Assembly (NCBI GenBank): GCA_039621445.1
Contig: CP154954.1
Location: 39,145,816-39,209,815, forward strand
From: Euglena gracilis
Taxonomy: Eukaryota; Euglenida; Euglenophyceae; Euglenales
Length of the DNA stretch: 64,000 nt
Reading direction: 5' to 3'
The notes under the pieces are model-generated. The model searched no databases. It was not told the origin of the DNA and worked only from the letters and a program-made list of their open reading frames with translations. The position numbers were made by a program, and so were the translations under genes. Position 1 is the first letter of the stretch, and each line of letters starts with the position of its first letter. Below, piece by piece: positions 1 to 11,400 of the stretch.

Positions 1-1141
1 GTGCCGGGTGTCGTCGGTCTTCTCCCTGCGGAGAAGGACCTCGCGGTGCGGATCAGCGTGCGGGGTGGGGCAGACCCTGCGGTCATCCAGGGGAAGGTCC
101 GCGCGGTGCTGAACGACCCCAATGCGGCCCTGCGGCAGACCAGGCCTGGGGCGTCGTGGTGGAGGCTGGGCCCCCTGACGGACGCCGACGTCTTCCGAGT
201 GCGGGAGCTCATCGCGATGGTGGGCTTGGACCCTCTCCGGGGTGAAGTGCGTCTCGGTGCTGCGGGGCCATTCCGCCGGGTGGCCTTCTTCCAAGCGGCT
301 GGGCAGCCAACGCGGACCTCCCTGGACGATGGTGGCTGGGGGCAGCGGTCCTGCAGTGCGCAGTTGTCTCCGGCCAGTCCTCCACAACGACGCCCGCCGA
401 CTGCACGTACTCCGTCAACTGCCCGGCCAGCTCCCTCGCAGAGCTCTGCAGCGCCTGGCCTGCCATCCTCGTCGACCTGGGGTGGTGCGCGGAAGATTTC
501 CGCTCCGCGGCAGGCCCCCGCCACCAACCATCGACAGTCACCACCGTCGCAGCCGTCGCGGGCGCCACGACCGCCGGATCCTGGCCAATGTCCGGCATCT
601 CTACTGCCAGCACCAGGTTGTCGTGCTGCTCGCCGTGCGGCCAAGAAAGCGTCGGTCACCGAGATCGTCCCCTTCGTGGCTCCGGCTTCCCCCTCGTCAT
701 CCCCCTTGGATGCTGTGCTGGCAGAGATGCGGGCTCTGCGCCAGGCTATGGAGCGGCAGCAGTGGCAGCTGGAGGAGCTGCGCCGGGAGAACGCCGACCT
801 GCGGGCCCAGCTCGCCGCGTCGTGACGGGGGCATGCGGTGGGCACGCCGAGCACTTCCACATCAGCCGTACGCCCTCCCGTCTCCTGCTGGTGTCCCTGT
901 CCCTCATCGGCCGGATGCTGCGGCGCTTTTGAGCCAGGATGAGCGGGTGGCGGCCGAGCTGGCGGCAGCCCCGAAAACTCCTCGAGGACAGGTGGTGCCC
1001 TGTGGAGGTGCCCTGCCGATGGAGGGCCCGGAGGAGGACAGCCGCGGTCGCACTCGGGATGCTGGCGAGCTCACCCCGGAGAAGCCGGCGCTGAAGAAGC
1101 CAGTGCGCGCTGCCTCGGAGGGGGCGCGGCGCGATGCCTGA
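1..1141 (+). pseudogene. LINE E ORF1-like region, 5' truncated by window edge
   Basis: Coding-like GC-rich sequence upstream of the endonuclease ORF. One frame is open from base 1 to 825 and ends in a heptad-like segment (EMRALRQAMERQQ through ENADLRAQ, about 725-822) predicted to form a coiled coil, as in many LINE ORF1 proteins. Another frame is open at 242-1141. The likely path changes frame at least once, so the copy is probably broken, but the exact points cannot be fixed without a sister copy. No RRM, CCHC knuckle or other nucleic-acid-binding motif was recognised. ORF1 products of LINEs normally bind the element RNA. The 242-1141 frame ends in TGA overlapping the ATG of ORF2. Confidence 0.5.
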
Positions 1142-4100
1142 GAACTTGCTGTCGGGGGCTGCTGCCCCCCCTGGAGGAGTCCCGGCCTCGGTGCTGCGGG
1201 TCGCGACCTGGAACATGAGCCACTGGACGGCTGCGAAGGTGTCCATGGTGGCTGCTTTGGTGTCGGCTGACGTGCTGGCGGTGCAGGAGACGCACCTGGC
1301 GCAGGTGCCGCTGCTCTCCGCCCACACGACAGCGGCAAATGCTGGTCTTCATCTGCACCATGGGCGTCCTGTGCAGTCGACCAACCGCTCCGAGCACGGG
1401 AAGTCTTGCGGCGTGGGCTTCCTCTGGCGCCAGGACATCGCCGTCCTCCCTGCCATGCCGGCCTGCCCCGCATGGCGTCGCCTGCACGCGATGCGACGAC
1501 TGCATGGAGTGCGTCTCGCCCCACGTCCCGGACTGCCGCTGGGGCTGCTCTTGCTGTCCGTCTACGCGCCACTCGCACACCAAGCAGAGCGCCGCCCCTT
1601 CGACCTGGAGTTCGCAGCGCTGGTCTTCGCCCTGGACATGCAGGTGCCCACGCTGCTGCTGGGCGACTTCAATGGGTCCCTGAGCCCAGCAACCGACTTC
1701 CTCAACTCCGGCCGCCGCCCTCCCTGCAGCCTGCTCGCCGATCTCCTTGGCCCTGGTCGTCCCTGGGTGGATGTCCATCGACTGCTGCTGCCGGCGCCAC
1801 TGCCCTTCACGTACCACCAGCCCGGCTCTGGTGGATCGACAATGGCATCACGGATCGATCTGGTCCTGGCCAACATCGCGGCGATGCGGCTGGTTCGGGA
1901 GGCCTCGGTCCTCGAGGGGCTCAATGACGGCGGCCATTGCCCTGTGCTGGTGTCTTTGTCCCTCGACGCGGGCCGCATTGACTGGCAGCCGCCTCGCCCC
2001 TCGCCCCCCGCCGCTGCTCTATGAAGCCTCCTCCGACCTTGCGTAGTGGTCCGACCTCGTGGAGCGCTGGCTGCTCTCCCCGGCTGTCGTGGCACTCCAT
2101 CCCCAACCTGCGAGTCGCTCGACTCCCTCGCGGCTGCTCTCCGTGCGGCGCTGGAGCACCTGGTGTCGTTGGCTGGCGGCTGGACTGTGCGGCCCCGCAA
2201 GCGGCGCTTGGCGTACGACTCCAAGGAGGTACGCTGCCTCCGCGGCCAGCTGGATGTCCTTCACCGCCTGGCTGCGCAGTGCCGCCGCGCGCTGCTGGAT
2301 GCCTCGTCCCCCGGCTGCTGGCCACACCACTGGATGGCTCTGCTCGACGACCTGGAGCGCCGTGGGGTGGCCCTGCCGCGGGATGTGCCGGTGGCTGTGC
2401 TGGCAGCGGCAGTGCAGAACGCCATCTCTGCCCGACTCCCAGACCTGCAAGCCCTCCTGCGGCGCCATCGTGCGGAGCGTTGCAAGCGGTTCAAGGCTGT
2501 GCTGCCCCGCTTGTGGAAGGAGGACCTGGGCGTGATCCAACGGTGGCTGCAGACCCCTGGGGTGCCGTGGGGCTCGCGCCCTGTCCTGGACGCCTCGGGG
2601 CAGCAGTGCCTCACCGCGGCGGCTGTGGATGGGGCTGTGCGCGCTTTCTGGGTCGACTAGGTGCTGCGGCAACATGCGGGGCTAGATGAAGAGGAGCGCT
2701 GGAGGGCGTTCATCGGCTCCCGCTTCGGCACCTACATTCCCGTCACCACATGGCCCTCCTCGCCCTGGACTGCAGCGCGGGTGTCTGCGGCCCTGCGTTC
2801 GATGCGGGAAGGTGCTGCGCCGGGTCTGGCCGGGGTCCCCATCGCGGTGTGGAGGTCGCTGCCACCTCCGTGGCCGGAGGCCGTCGCGCGTCTGCTGACG
2901 CTGGTGCAGGCGCAGCAGCGGTGGCCCTCCTGCTGGCTGGACGCGTACGTGGCCATGATCCCCAAGGCGTCCGGAGGTGCGCGCCCACAAGACCAACGCC
3001 CCATCACCGTCCTCGAGGTCCTGTACCGGCTGTGGGCAAAGGGGATCGTGACCGCGTGGACACCAACTCTGCAGACCGTCTACCTCTCGGACACCGCCTT
3101 CGGCTTCCGCGCGGGCCGCGGTACCCTGCATGCTGCGCAGGTGGTTCAGGACATCATGCGCCTGCAGCGCCACCGCCGCGCGGAGCTGTGGGTGGCCTCT
3201 TTCGACCTGGCGAAGTGCTACGACAGCTTGCCGTGGTGGGCTGTGTTCCGGGTCCTGCGGCAGGCGGGCGTGCCGGAGGACGTGGTGGCCACTTTCGCCG
3301 CGTTCTACCGGGACGTGCGCAGGCGGTTCCGCTATGGCACCGTCTTCGGCGAGCCGTGGCAGGCATGCAACGGCCTCGCGCAGGGCTGCCCGGCAAGCCC
3401 CGACTTGCTGAACATCCTGTTCGAGACCTTCCATCGGTGGGCCGCCGCTCAGCGCCTGGGGGTGGAGGTGGCGGGCCTCCACGTGGCATCCGTCAGCTTC
3501 GCCGACGACCTGGTGCTGCTGGCCCCATCCCAACCGGCAGTGGAGGCGCTGATCGCGGCGTACCTGGAGTGGTGCGCATTGCTGGGCGTGAAGGTCACGA
3601 AGGTCCAGGTCTGGTCCACGCTGGGCCCGGGGCAGGTTGTGTCCATCGGCGACTCCTCCGTCCTGACCACGGCCGAGTTCCGCTTCGTCGGGGTGCAGCT
3701 GGGTCTGCCCAACCGGGTGGGGGACTCCGCGCATTGGCTGCCCAGGGTGGACAAGGCGCTGTCCGCGGCTCAACGATTGCGCTGCCTCCCGCTGCCCGGC
3801 GCCCTGAACGCGGTTCTGTGGCGGACGACAGTGCTGCCCAAGGCCCTTTACGGCTGTGAGCTGCGCAACATCACGGCCACACAGCTGGCCCCACTGGTGG
3901 CTGCGGCAAAGTCTGCTGTGTGCACCAAGCCGCCGCTGGCGCTGAATGCTTGGAACGCACCGGAGGTGGCTCTGGGCTGGCGGCTGGGGGACTCCGCGCC
4001 GCTGCACCACATGGCCTTCGCCCGCCTGCTCCAACTGCGTTGGCTGCACCTCCTGGCGAACGGCGAGGGCATCGCGAGCATCATCCACCGGGCTGTGGCC

Positions 4101-4424
4101 TGCCCTTCCATGGTGTGGCGCGAGCCCTCCCTGGCGCTGCGGTCTGCTCTGGCGGCGGTGGGCTGGTCCATCGAGCGGAACGCGCAGTGCAGCCGATCCG
4201 CATCCTGGCCACGGTTGCTCCCGGAGCCGTCACTGACGGGCGTGTCCCTGCTTACCCCGGACGACATCAACGACCCCCATGAGCAGGCACGGACGGCTCG
4301 GTTTGCGCTGGAGGAGGGGGAGCCGCGGTGTGGCGTCCAATGGATGGCGAGTCCCTGCTGCTCCACGTCCCAGCCCCGGGCAGCAGCACCCACTGCGAAC
4401 TGCTCGCCCTGGAGCTGGCGCTGA
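1134..4424 (+). pseudogene. LINE E ORF2: APE endonuclease and reverse transcriptase
   Basis: One reading frame runs from ATG 1134 to 4424, interrupted by in-frame TGA at 2022-2024 and TAG at 2658-2660. The first third is an APE/exonuclease-endonuclease-phosphatase domain: WNM, VQETH, GDFN, SRIDLVLAN and a GHCPV box in the place of SDHxPV are all visible. The endonuclease nicks target DNA to prime reverse transcription. A helical linker (about 2046-2660) leads to the RT, with finger residues QRPIT, motif A FDLAKCYDS, motif B GLAQGCPASPD and motif C FADD near 3500. The thumb follows to about 4200. Two substitution-type stops in an otherwise coherent frame point to decay rather than introns. RNase H continues in another frame from about 4328. 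Confidence 0.88.
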
Positions 4425-5713
4425 GCTTGCAGCCATCTCAGGTCCTCACCGACTCGCTGTGCGCGCTGCAGCTCCTCCGTGGCTGGGGCTCGATGTCGGA
4501 GACGCGGCGATTATGCTGCCTGGATCGAGTGGAAGTGCGTCGGGTACTGGCAGCAGCCAAGGCGTGCATCCTGCCCGTGGTGCTGGAGAAGGTGCGGGCC
4601 CATGACGACCGCGGGCTCCAGCGTGGACTGCCGAAGGCGGTGGGCAATGATGCTGCCGATGCCCTGGCCAAGCAGGCTGCGGCGGGGACGACCTCACCGT
4701 CTGTCCAGCCCCCGGAGGACGTCCCGATGGTGGGCCCGGCGGGCGACCCGGTTGTGCTGCTGGATGGCAGTGGTTCGGTGGTGCTCAGCGTCCCCTCCTC
4801 TTTCCCGGCGGCGTGGTGGCGACGTTGTCGGCGACTGTGGTCCTCCAAGGGACCTCGCCCCCGGCTGGACATCCTCTTCCCTGTGGGCTTGGACTTCGAC
4901 TGGGCCTCCTCCACCGCCATCTTCCGCCGGCCGGTGGTCCAGCCCGGCGGCTTTGTGCACAAGGTGGCCCCGCGGGTGATCAAGTGGGTCGCCCGTGTAC
5001 GTGGTGGCTGTCTCGCTACTCGGGGGCGTCTGGCACGACACGGCATCGGCGGCGTGGTGTCCCCTGTCTGCCTCTGCTGCGGGGTGGAGGCGGAGGACGA
5101 CGCCCACGTGCTGGCGAGCTATCCGGCCACCGGCGCTGCCCCCCCACTCCCGGCCCTGATGGACGTGTGGGCGCTGGCCTGTGCCACCTCGAATCTCGGC
5201 GTGCCGCTCCCCCCGACGACCTGGCTGACGGCACACTGCTTCCCTCTGCTGGCGGCGCTCATCCCCTCCACTGTGCTGCACCACCACGCCCTTCCCACGG
5301 CGGATGCGGCACGGTTCATGCTGGCGCTGCACATGGCCCTGGCTGAGCGCACGGCTGAACTCCTCCGCCGTCGCGGTGAGCTCATCGCCACCTCCCCTGT
5401 GGTGGCAGCAGCGCCCTCTGACCGACCCCCTGCTGACGACGCGGACCTGTCGACGACGCCAGCAGCAAGCAGTCCCTCCTACGCACTCCCCCCGGGGCTG
5501 CGTCTCAGCGTCCCCGAGCTGCGGTCCCTGGAGCTGCGGCAGCGACAGCAGCACCCTGCTCCGCCGCCCCCTGCAGGCCCCCCGCGGGCCCCCCCGGTGT
5601 GGAAGCCCCCGCCGTCGGTGGCTGCAGTCCCGCTTGGTCGTGCTGCGGGAGCATACGGTGGTCTGCCCTGCCAGCCGCGGCTGCCGGTCGGAGGTTTTTC
5701 TGGATCTCTTTGA
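4328..5713 (+). pseudogene. LINE E ORF2 continued: RNase H and zinc-finger-like motif
   Basis: The frame shifts near 4330 relative to the RT frame. It encodes an RNase HI domain: an acidic start (MDGES), a glutamate in ELLALELAL, an aspartate in LTDSLCALQLL, then KVRAHD and GNDAADALAKQ, matching the usual DEDD order and the GNxxAD helix. In LINEs this domain removes the RNA template. About 130 residues later comes CLCCGVEAEDDAHVL, resembling the CCHC motif after many LINE RTs, but the position of the last Cys is Tyr (ASYP). A long region rich in Pro and Ala follows. The frame ends at 5713 and the homology probably passes into other frames. Confidence 0.8.
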
Positions 5714-6621
5714 GGAGTTGGTGGGGGAGCACTACACCACGACACCTGGCTCCTTGCCAGCTCACCGCCTGTCCGGCTTCGCCAAGGCGTTGGCCAATCT
5801 GGTGCGCGCCGCGGACCTGAGCCCCCCCCTCCAGCGGCACTCCTTGGGTGGCGGTTTGGTGGCTGTATAACCGCACCCCCAGCATGCATTGGGATGCGGA
5901 CCGATGGCGCCAGCGGGCTGAACGCGAACTAGCTGCCCGTCCGGTACCCCGACCAGCGGCAACCATCGAGGAGGTGGACGCAGGCCTTGCTGCTTGGCTG
6001 CGGTATCACCCCCACCTGCGGGCGGCGGCGGTGGAGCAGGGGTTGCCGAGCAAAGCGCTCCTTCTGTTGTGGGAGGTGGACAAGGGCATGCCCTTCCCGT
6101 CCACCGCGGGCAGCTCGGAGTCCGCGCTGGTCTTGGGCTTCACCCGACGCCTGCGTCGCCAGGTGGGCCTGGACGACGAGCTGCGGGATTACATGATCCC
6201 CCGAGATGTGGTCGGCGCTTTGGGACCGGGCCTGCGGGACAGCCACAACCAGCGCTGGCCGGTGCAGATCGTGACGCCCGCCCCCGGGGAGCCAGCTGCC
6301 TGGTACGAGCTGTTCCAGCAACGGTGGAAGGAGTATCTGTCGTCTTTGCGCGTCTCGGCGCCGCCGGAGGAGGCGGATCACCGGCGGGCTCGAGCGGTGG
6401 AGGACCTGGCTCCAGTGAAGAGACGGCGGACAGCCCCTCCGGCACGAGCAGCGTCAGCCAAGCCCCCCGCCCTGCCGAGGTCGTCAACCAGGGCGCGGTC
6501 TCCGGACGCCGAGGCGGATGTGCCCCCACCAAAGCGTCAGTCCACCTTGGACTGTTGGCGGCAACCTGCGAGGGCACCGCTACCCCGTCATGGGCGAGCG
6601 TCTGAGGTTTCACCGACCTGA
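5680..6621 (+). pseudogene. LINE E ORF2 C-terminal region, unidentified
   Basis: Continuation of ORF2 after the zinc-finger-like motif, in at least two frames (about 5680-5870, then 5848-6621). The first part reads as a globular helical segment (EVFLDLFEELVGEHY, then LSGFAKALANLVRA). The second has a Trp/Arg-rich helical part (HWDADRWRQRAEREL), then FELF-like and QRWKEYL segments, and ends in a basic Pro/Ser/Arg tail with possible nuclear-localisation clusters (KRRRT, PPKRQ). No family was recognised. It follows the RNase H directly with similar GC-rich codon use, so it is taken as part of the LINE and not a host gene. Stop at 6619-6621. Confidence 0.5.
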
Positions 6622-6685
6622 TGGAAAAGGGATGGGGCGCTTGGCATCGTGGTGATCACGGTCATCACGGCCTAGACAGCGCCCC

Positions 6686-6707
6686 GCGGTGAGGTCCCCC
6701 TCACCGC
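6686..6707 (+). other. LINE E 3' UTR stem-loop
   Basis: Perfect 9-bp inverted repeat GCGGTGAGG / CCTCACCGC around a TCCC loop, 65 bp after the ORF2 stop and 12 bp before the CCCCCA tail. A weaker GTGAT/ATCAC hairpin lies just upstream (about 6648-6668). In several LINE clades a 3'-terminal hairpin is what the RT recognises; that role here is inferred from position. Confidence 0.6.
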
Positions 6708-6718
6708 TCCGACCGAAC

Positions 6719-6755
6719 CCCCCCCCCCCACCCCCACCCCCACCCCCACCCCCAC
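6719..6755 (+). repeat. CCCCCA microsatellite tail of LINE E
   Basis: A run of C followed by about five CCCCCA units. Its place immediately after the 3' stem-loop suggests that it is the LINE's 3' tail; several LINE clades end in short tandem repeats instead of poly(A). Sequence beyond it is much more AT-rich, consistent with the element boundary. Confidence 0.65.
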
Positions 6756-8439
6756 GTGCACGCTACCATGCTGGCGCTGACGAACACTATTGATTTTCAA
6801 AAATGAACAATCAGCCACTTTTTTTGAAAATCATTCTGGCCCTAGAGAGCCCCAGCTCACCCTTCTCTCCTAACGTTGTCTGCCAACCAACAACAAAGAC
6901 CGGCTGAAAATGGCTGCAGGAACGGGATCTATTTATTTGGAGACATACCTTGTGCAAAGCCCACCTGCATGAAGATTATTTTTCGACCACAGTGTCCAAT
7001 GCCTTCAGCACCTGGCAACGGGAAAAAAAATTTCGACAAACTTGCACACATTTCCCCTCCCCCCTCCCCACACACATGTTCACTTCCACTGTTCCAAATA
7101 AAACAGAAATTCACACACGGGGGGACTAAGACCGGGGGGTCCCCCCCATGGGCCCCACACACTTTTCCATGAAATTGACCAAAAAATAAAGAAAATCCTA
7201 AAAAAAAAAGGCTCCTGCCTTCGGCGCCGAAAAATATATCCCGGGGGGGCGGTTGGCCAGACCCAACCACCCACCCTACCCCCCCCACTCAGGGTCCAAG
7301 ACTAAAAGCACTCCTGACTGGGCAAAACAACAAAGAATCACTTTGGAGATAAAAAACCAGTCAGTCCTCCGCCGCAAAAAAGCAGACCCAGCAATGGGGC
7401 TGGCAAGCTGGGATTCAACCCCCTCCCACCCCGCCCAATCAAATTAGAGCTCTTGACAGCATAACAGCATTGCCACACCTTCTCGGGGAAGAACCGTGGG
7501 TGCGGCAGGGATGTATGGGAAGCCGAGGGGGAGTCCAACACCCCCCCACCTGCCTCCAAAGATGGAGGGGGGAGGGATCATATGAATTGTCAAAAGGCCG
7601 GATGACAAACCAAAACTGTTCAACAGTGTTTTGATTCTTCTCTAAAACAGACACAAAGAATGCGCATTTCTAACCATTTTTTTCCCCTTCCGGAAAACAT
7701 CAAAGCACTGACAATGTGGAAATTCCTGAAAAATGAGGGGGGGAGCAAATTTTGCATTTTCTGAGATGCAGCGCTGGCAGAAAACTGTCCGATGTTTTTG
7801 GAACCAGAGGGGTCTGGACTTGGGGGGCACCCTGCAGCCCATTGGGGGGCAGGGGGTTGGGACCCCCGCCAACCCACCTTCTACCCCAAAATGAAGGGCT
7901 TCCCATACATCCCTGGGGTGCGGGTACTGCGCCTTGTTGTTGGGGAACGCCCAGAACATCTGGAAATTCTCAAAACAGTGCTTGAAAGCCATCCTGCCAC
8001 TTCTGCCGCGCCAGCAGCCAGCGGTGGCGCTGCTTGCCGCCTGGCATCCCCCAAAGTGTGTCCCGCAGAACACAAACCCCCACAAAAAAGCACAACAAAA
8101 AGCGAAAATGCCGTCTGATAAAGTTGCCGAACCTGCAAGCAGAATTGCTCCGAAAACAACACAAGCGAAATATGCACAAAACCACCACGTAACTTGTGAG
8201 TGGCCCAATACTGACCACCATCAAACATCAGCAGGGCTGTCAAGATGGGTCGGTTCCGTGGCAATGCAATTGCTGGCCAGGCACCTATAACCTGCACCTG
8301 AATTTTTGCACCACCTATTCAATACAAATCACCAAGAAGGACATTTGCTTTGGTAATGTGGCTTGTGGCAGCGCTTTGCCCAACTGAAATCATCTCTCAC
8401 AACAAACATTCTGCCGCCTTGGGCACTCACCGCACTGAT
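6756..8439. other. No gene seen; AT-richer spacer with an inverted repeat
   Basis: Homopolymer-rich sequence (A, C and G runs) with only short open frames of no recognisable coding character. It holds an 18-bp perfect inverted repeat, AGGGATGTATGGGAAGCC at 7507-7524 and its complement at 7897-7914. Flanking similarity continues imperfectly on both sides, so it may be a decayed foldback element. The 29-bp satellite begins gradually at about 8440. Confidence 0.6.
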
Positions 8440-11400
8440 TGCTTGCACCGGACCGGCCATTTGTTTGCATCGGCCTTGCCGGTCATTTGCTTGCTTTGGC
8501 CATGCTGGCAGCCATTTGCTTGCTTCGGCCACACCACCAGACATTTGATTGCTTCGGCCACTGGCAACCATTTGCTTCCTTGGCCACACCGGCCATTTGC
8601 TTGCTTCGGCCGCGCTAACACCCATTCAGCAACGTGCCAATAGTTTGCTTCCGCCGCCCTAGCAGCCATGCTGGCAGCCATTTGCCTGCTTCGGCAGCAC
8701 TACCAACCATTTGCTTGCTTCGGCCACACCGGCCATTTGCTTGCTTCGGCCGCACCAGCAGCCCTTTGCTTGCTTCGGCCGCAGTAGCAGCCATTTGCTT
8801 GGTTCAGCCGCACCAGCAGCCATCTGCTTGCTTCGGCCGCACTGACCAGCCATTTGCATGCTTCGGCCGCACCAGCAGCCCTTTGATTGCTTCGGCCGCA
8901 GTAGCAGCCATTTGCTTGGTTCAGCCGCACCAGCAGCCATTTGCTTGCTTCGGCCGCACTAGCAGCCATTTGCTTGTTTCGGCCACACCGGCCATTTTGT
9001 TTGCTTCAGCAACCATTTGCTTGCTTCGGCCACTCCAGCCATTTTTGCTTGCTTCGGCCGCACCAGCAGCCATTTGCTTGCTTCGGCCGCACTAGCAGCC
9101 ATTTGCTTGCTTCGGCCGCAGTAGCAGCCATTTGCTTGGTTCAGCCGCACCAGCAGCCATTTGCTTGCTTCGGCCGCACTAGCAGCCATTTGTTTGCTTG
9201 GGCCACTTCGGCCATTTGCTTGCTTCGGCCGCACCAGCAGCCCTTTGCTTGCTTCGGCCGCAGTAGCAGCCATTTGCTTGCTTCGGCCACACTAGCAGCC
9301 ATTTGCTTGCTTCGGCCACACCGGCCATTTTGTTTGCTTCAGCAACCATTTGCTTGCTTCGGCCACTCCCGGCCTTTTGCTTGCTTCGGCCGCACCAGCA
9401 GCCCTTTGCTTGCTTCGGCCGCAGTAGCAGCCATTTGCTTGGTTCAGCCGCACCAGCAGCCATTTGCTTGCTTCGGCCGCACTAGCAGCCATTTGCTTGC
9501 TTCGGCCGCACCAGCAGCCCTTTGCTTGCTTCGGCCGCAGTAGCAGCCATTTGCATGCTTCGGCCGCACCAGCAGCCATTTGCTTGCTTCGGCCGCACTA
9601 GCAGCCATTTGCTTGCTTCGGCCACACCAGCCATTTTGTTTGCTTCAGCAACCATTTGCTTGCTTCGGCCGCACCAGCAGCCATTTGCTTGCTTCGGCCG
9701 CGCCAGCAGCCATTTGCTTGCCTCGGCTGCACTAGCGGCCATTTGCTTGCATCGGCCGCCGTAGCAGCCATTTTTTTTGCTTGCTTCGGCCATTTTTGCT
9801 TGCTTCGGCCGCACTAGCAGCCATTTGCCTGCTTCGGCCGCCGTAGAAGCCATTTGCTTGCTTCAGCCGCATTAGCAGCCATTTCCTTGCTCGGCCGCAC
9901 CAGCAGCCCTTTGCTTGCTTCGGCCGCAGTAGCAGCCATTTGCTTGCTTCGGCCGCGCTGGCAGCCATTTGCCTCCTGTGGCCGCACTAGAAGCCATTTG
10001 CTTGCTTCGGCCACACGGGCCATTTGCTTGCTTCCAGCAGCCATTTGCTTGCTTCGGCCGCCGTAGAAGCCATTTGCTTGCTTCAGCGCACTAGCGGCCA
10101 TTTGCTTGCTTCGGCCGCACTAGCAGCCATTTGCTTGCTTCGGCCGCACTAGCAGCCATTTGCTTGCTTCGGCCGCACTAGCAGCCATTTGCTTGCTTCG
10201 GCCACACCGGCCATTTGCTTGCTTCGGCCGCGCCAGCGGCCATTTGCTTGCTTCGGCCAGGAACCATTTGCTTGCTTCGGCACCGCCAGCAGCCATTTGC
10301 TTGCTTCGGCAGCACTGGCAGCCATTTGCTTGCTTCGGCCGCACCAGCAGCCCTTTGCTTGCTTTGCCCGCACCAGCAGCCATTTTCTTGCTTCGGCCGC
10401 ACTAGCAGCCATTTGCTTGCTTCCGCCGCACCAGCAGCCATTTGCTTGCTTCGGACTGGCAATATGCCTGCTTCAACAGCACCAGCAGCCACTTGCTTGC
10501 TTCGGCCGCCGTAGCAGCCAATAGCTTGCTTCGGCTGCGCCAGCAGCCATTTGCTTGCTTCGGCCGCACCAGCAGCCCTTTGCTTGCTTTGACCGCACCA
10601 GCGGCCATTTGCTTGCTTCGGACTGGCAATTTGCTTGCTTCGGCCGCACCAGGAGCCATTCAGCAATGTGCCATTTGCTTGCTTCGGCCGCCCTAGCAGC
10701 CATTTGCTTGCTTCGGCCGCGCCAGCTGCCATTTGCTTGCTTCAGCCACACCAGCAGCCATTTGCTTGCTTCGGCCGCACTAGCAGCCATTTGCTTGCTT
10801 CGGCCACACCGGGCATTTGTTTGCTTCAGCAACCATTTGCTTGCTTGGGCCACTCCGGCCATTTGCTTGCTTCGGCCGCACCAGCAGCCATTTGCTTGCT
10901 TCGGCCGCACTAGCAGCCATTTGATTGCTTCGACCACACCGGCCATTTGTTTGCCTCGGCAGCACTAGCAGCCATTTGCTTGCTTCGGCCGCACTTGCGG
11001 CCATTTGCTTGCATCGGCAGCCGTAGCAGCCATTTGCTTGCTTCGGCCGCGCTGGCAGCCATTTGCTTGCTTCGGCCGCACTAGAAGCCATTTGCTTGCT
11101 GCGGCCACACCGGCCATTTGCTTGCTTCAGCAGCCATTTGCTTGCTTCGGCCGCACTAGCAGCCATTTGCTTGCTTCGGCCACACCGGCCATTTGCTTGC
11201 TTCAGCAGCCATTTGCTTGCTTCGGCCGCCGTAGAAGCCGTTTGCTTTGCTTCAGCGCACCAGCGGCCATTTGCTCGCTTCGGCCGCACTAGCAGCCATT
11301 TGCTTACTTCGGCCACACTAGCAGCAATTTGCTTGCTTAGGCCGCACTAGCAGCCATTTGCTTGCTTCGGCCGCACTAGCGGCCATTTGCTTGCATCGGC

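Larger units (their letters stand above)
1..6755 (+). mobile_element. LINE E: non-LTR retrotransposon with APE endonuclease, RT and RNase H
   Basis: Non-LTR retrotransposon, cut by the left window edge. Read in order: an ORF1-like region with a coiled-coil tail, then ORF2 with an APE-type endonuclease, RT, RNase H, a zinc-finger-like motif and an unidentified C-terminal region, then a short 3' UTR with a stem-loop and a CCCCCA tail. It is far more GC-rich than the gypsy elements to its right. ORF2 carries two in-frame stops and about three frameshifts, so the copy is dead. Domain identities rest on clear catalytic motifs; the clade was not determined. Confidence 0.9.

Noticed and set aside
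1134-4424. Stop-codon reassignment to explain in-frame TGA and TAG
   Set aside because: TAA, TAG and TGA all occur as interrupting codons across A, C, B and LINE E, at positions where sister copies have different sense codons. Decay is simpler.
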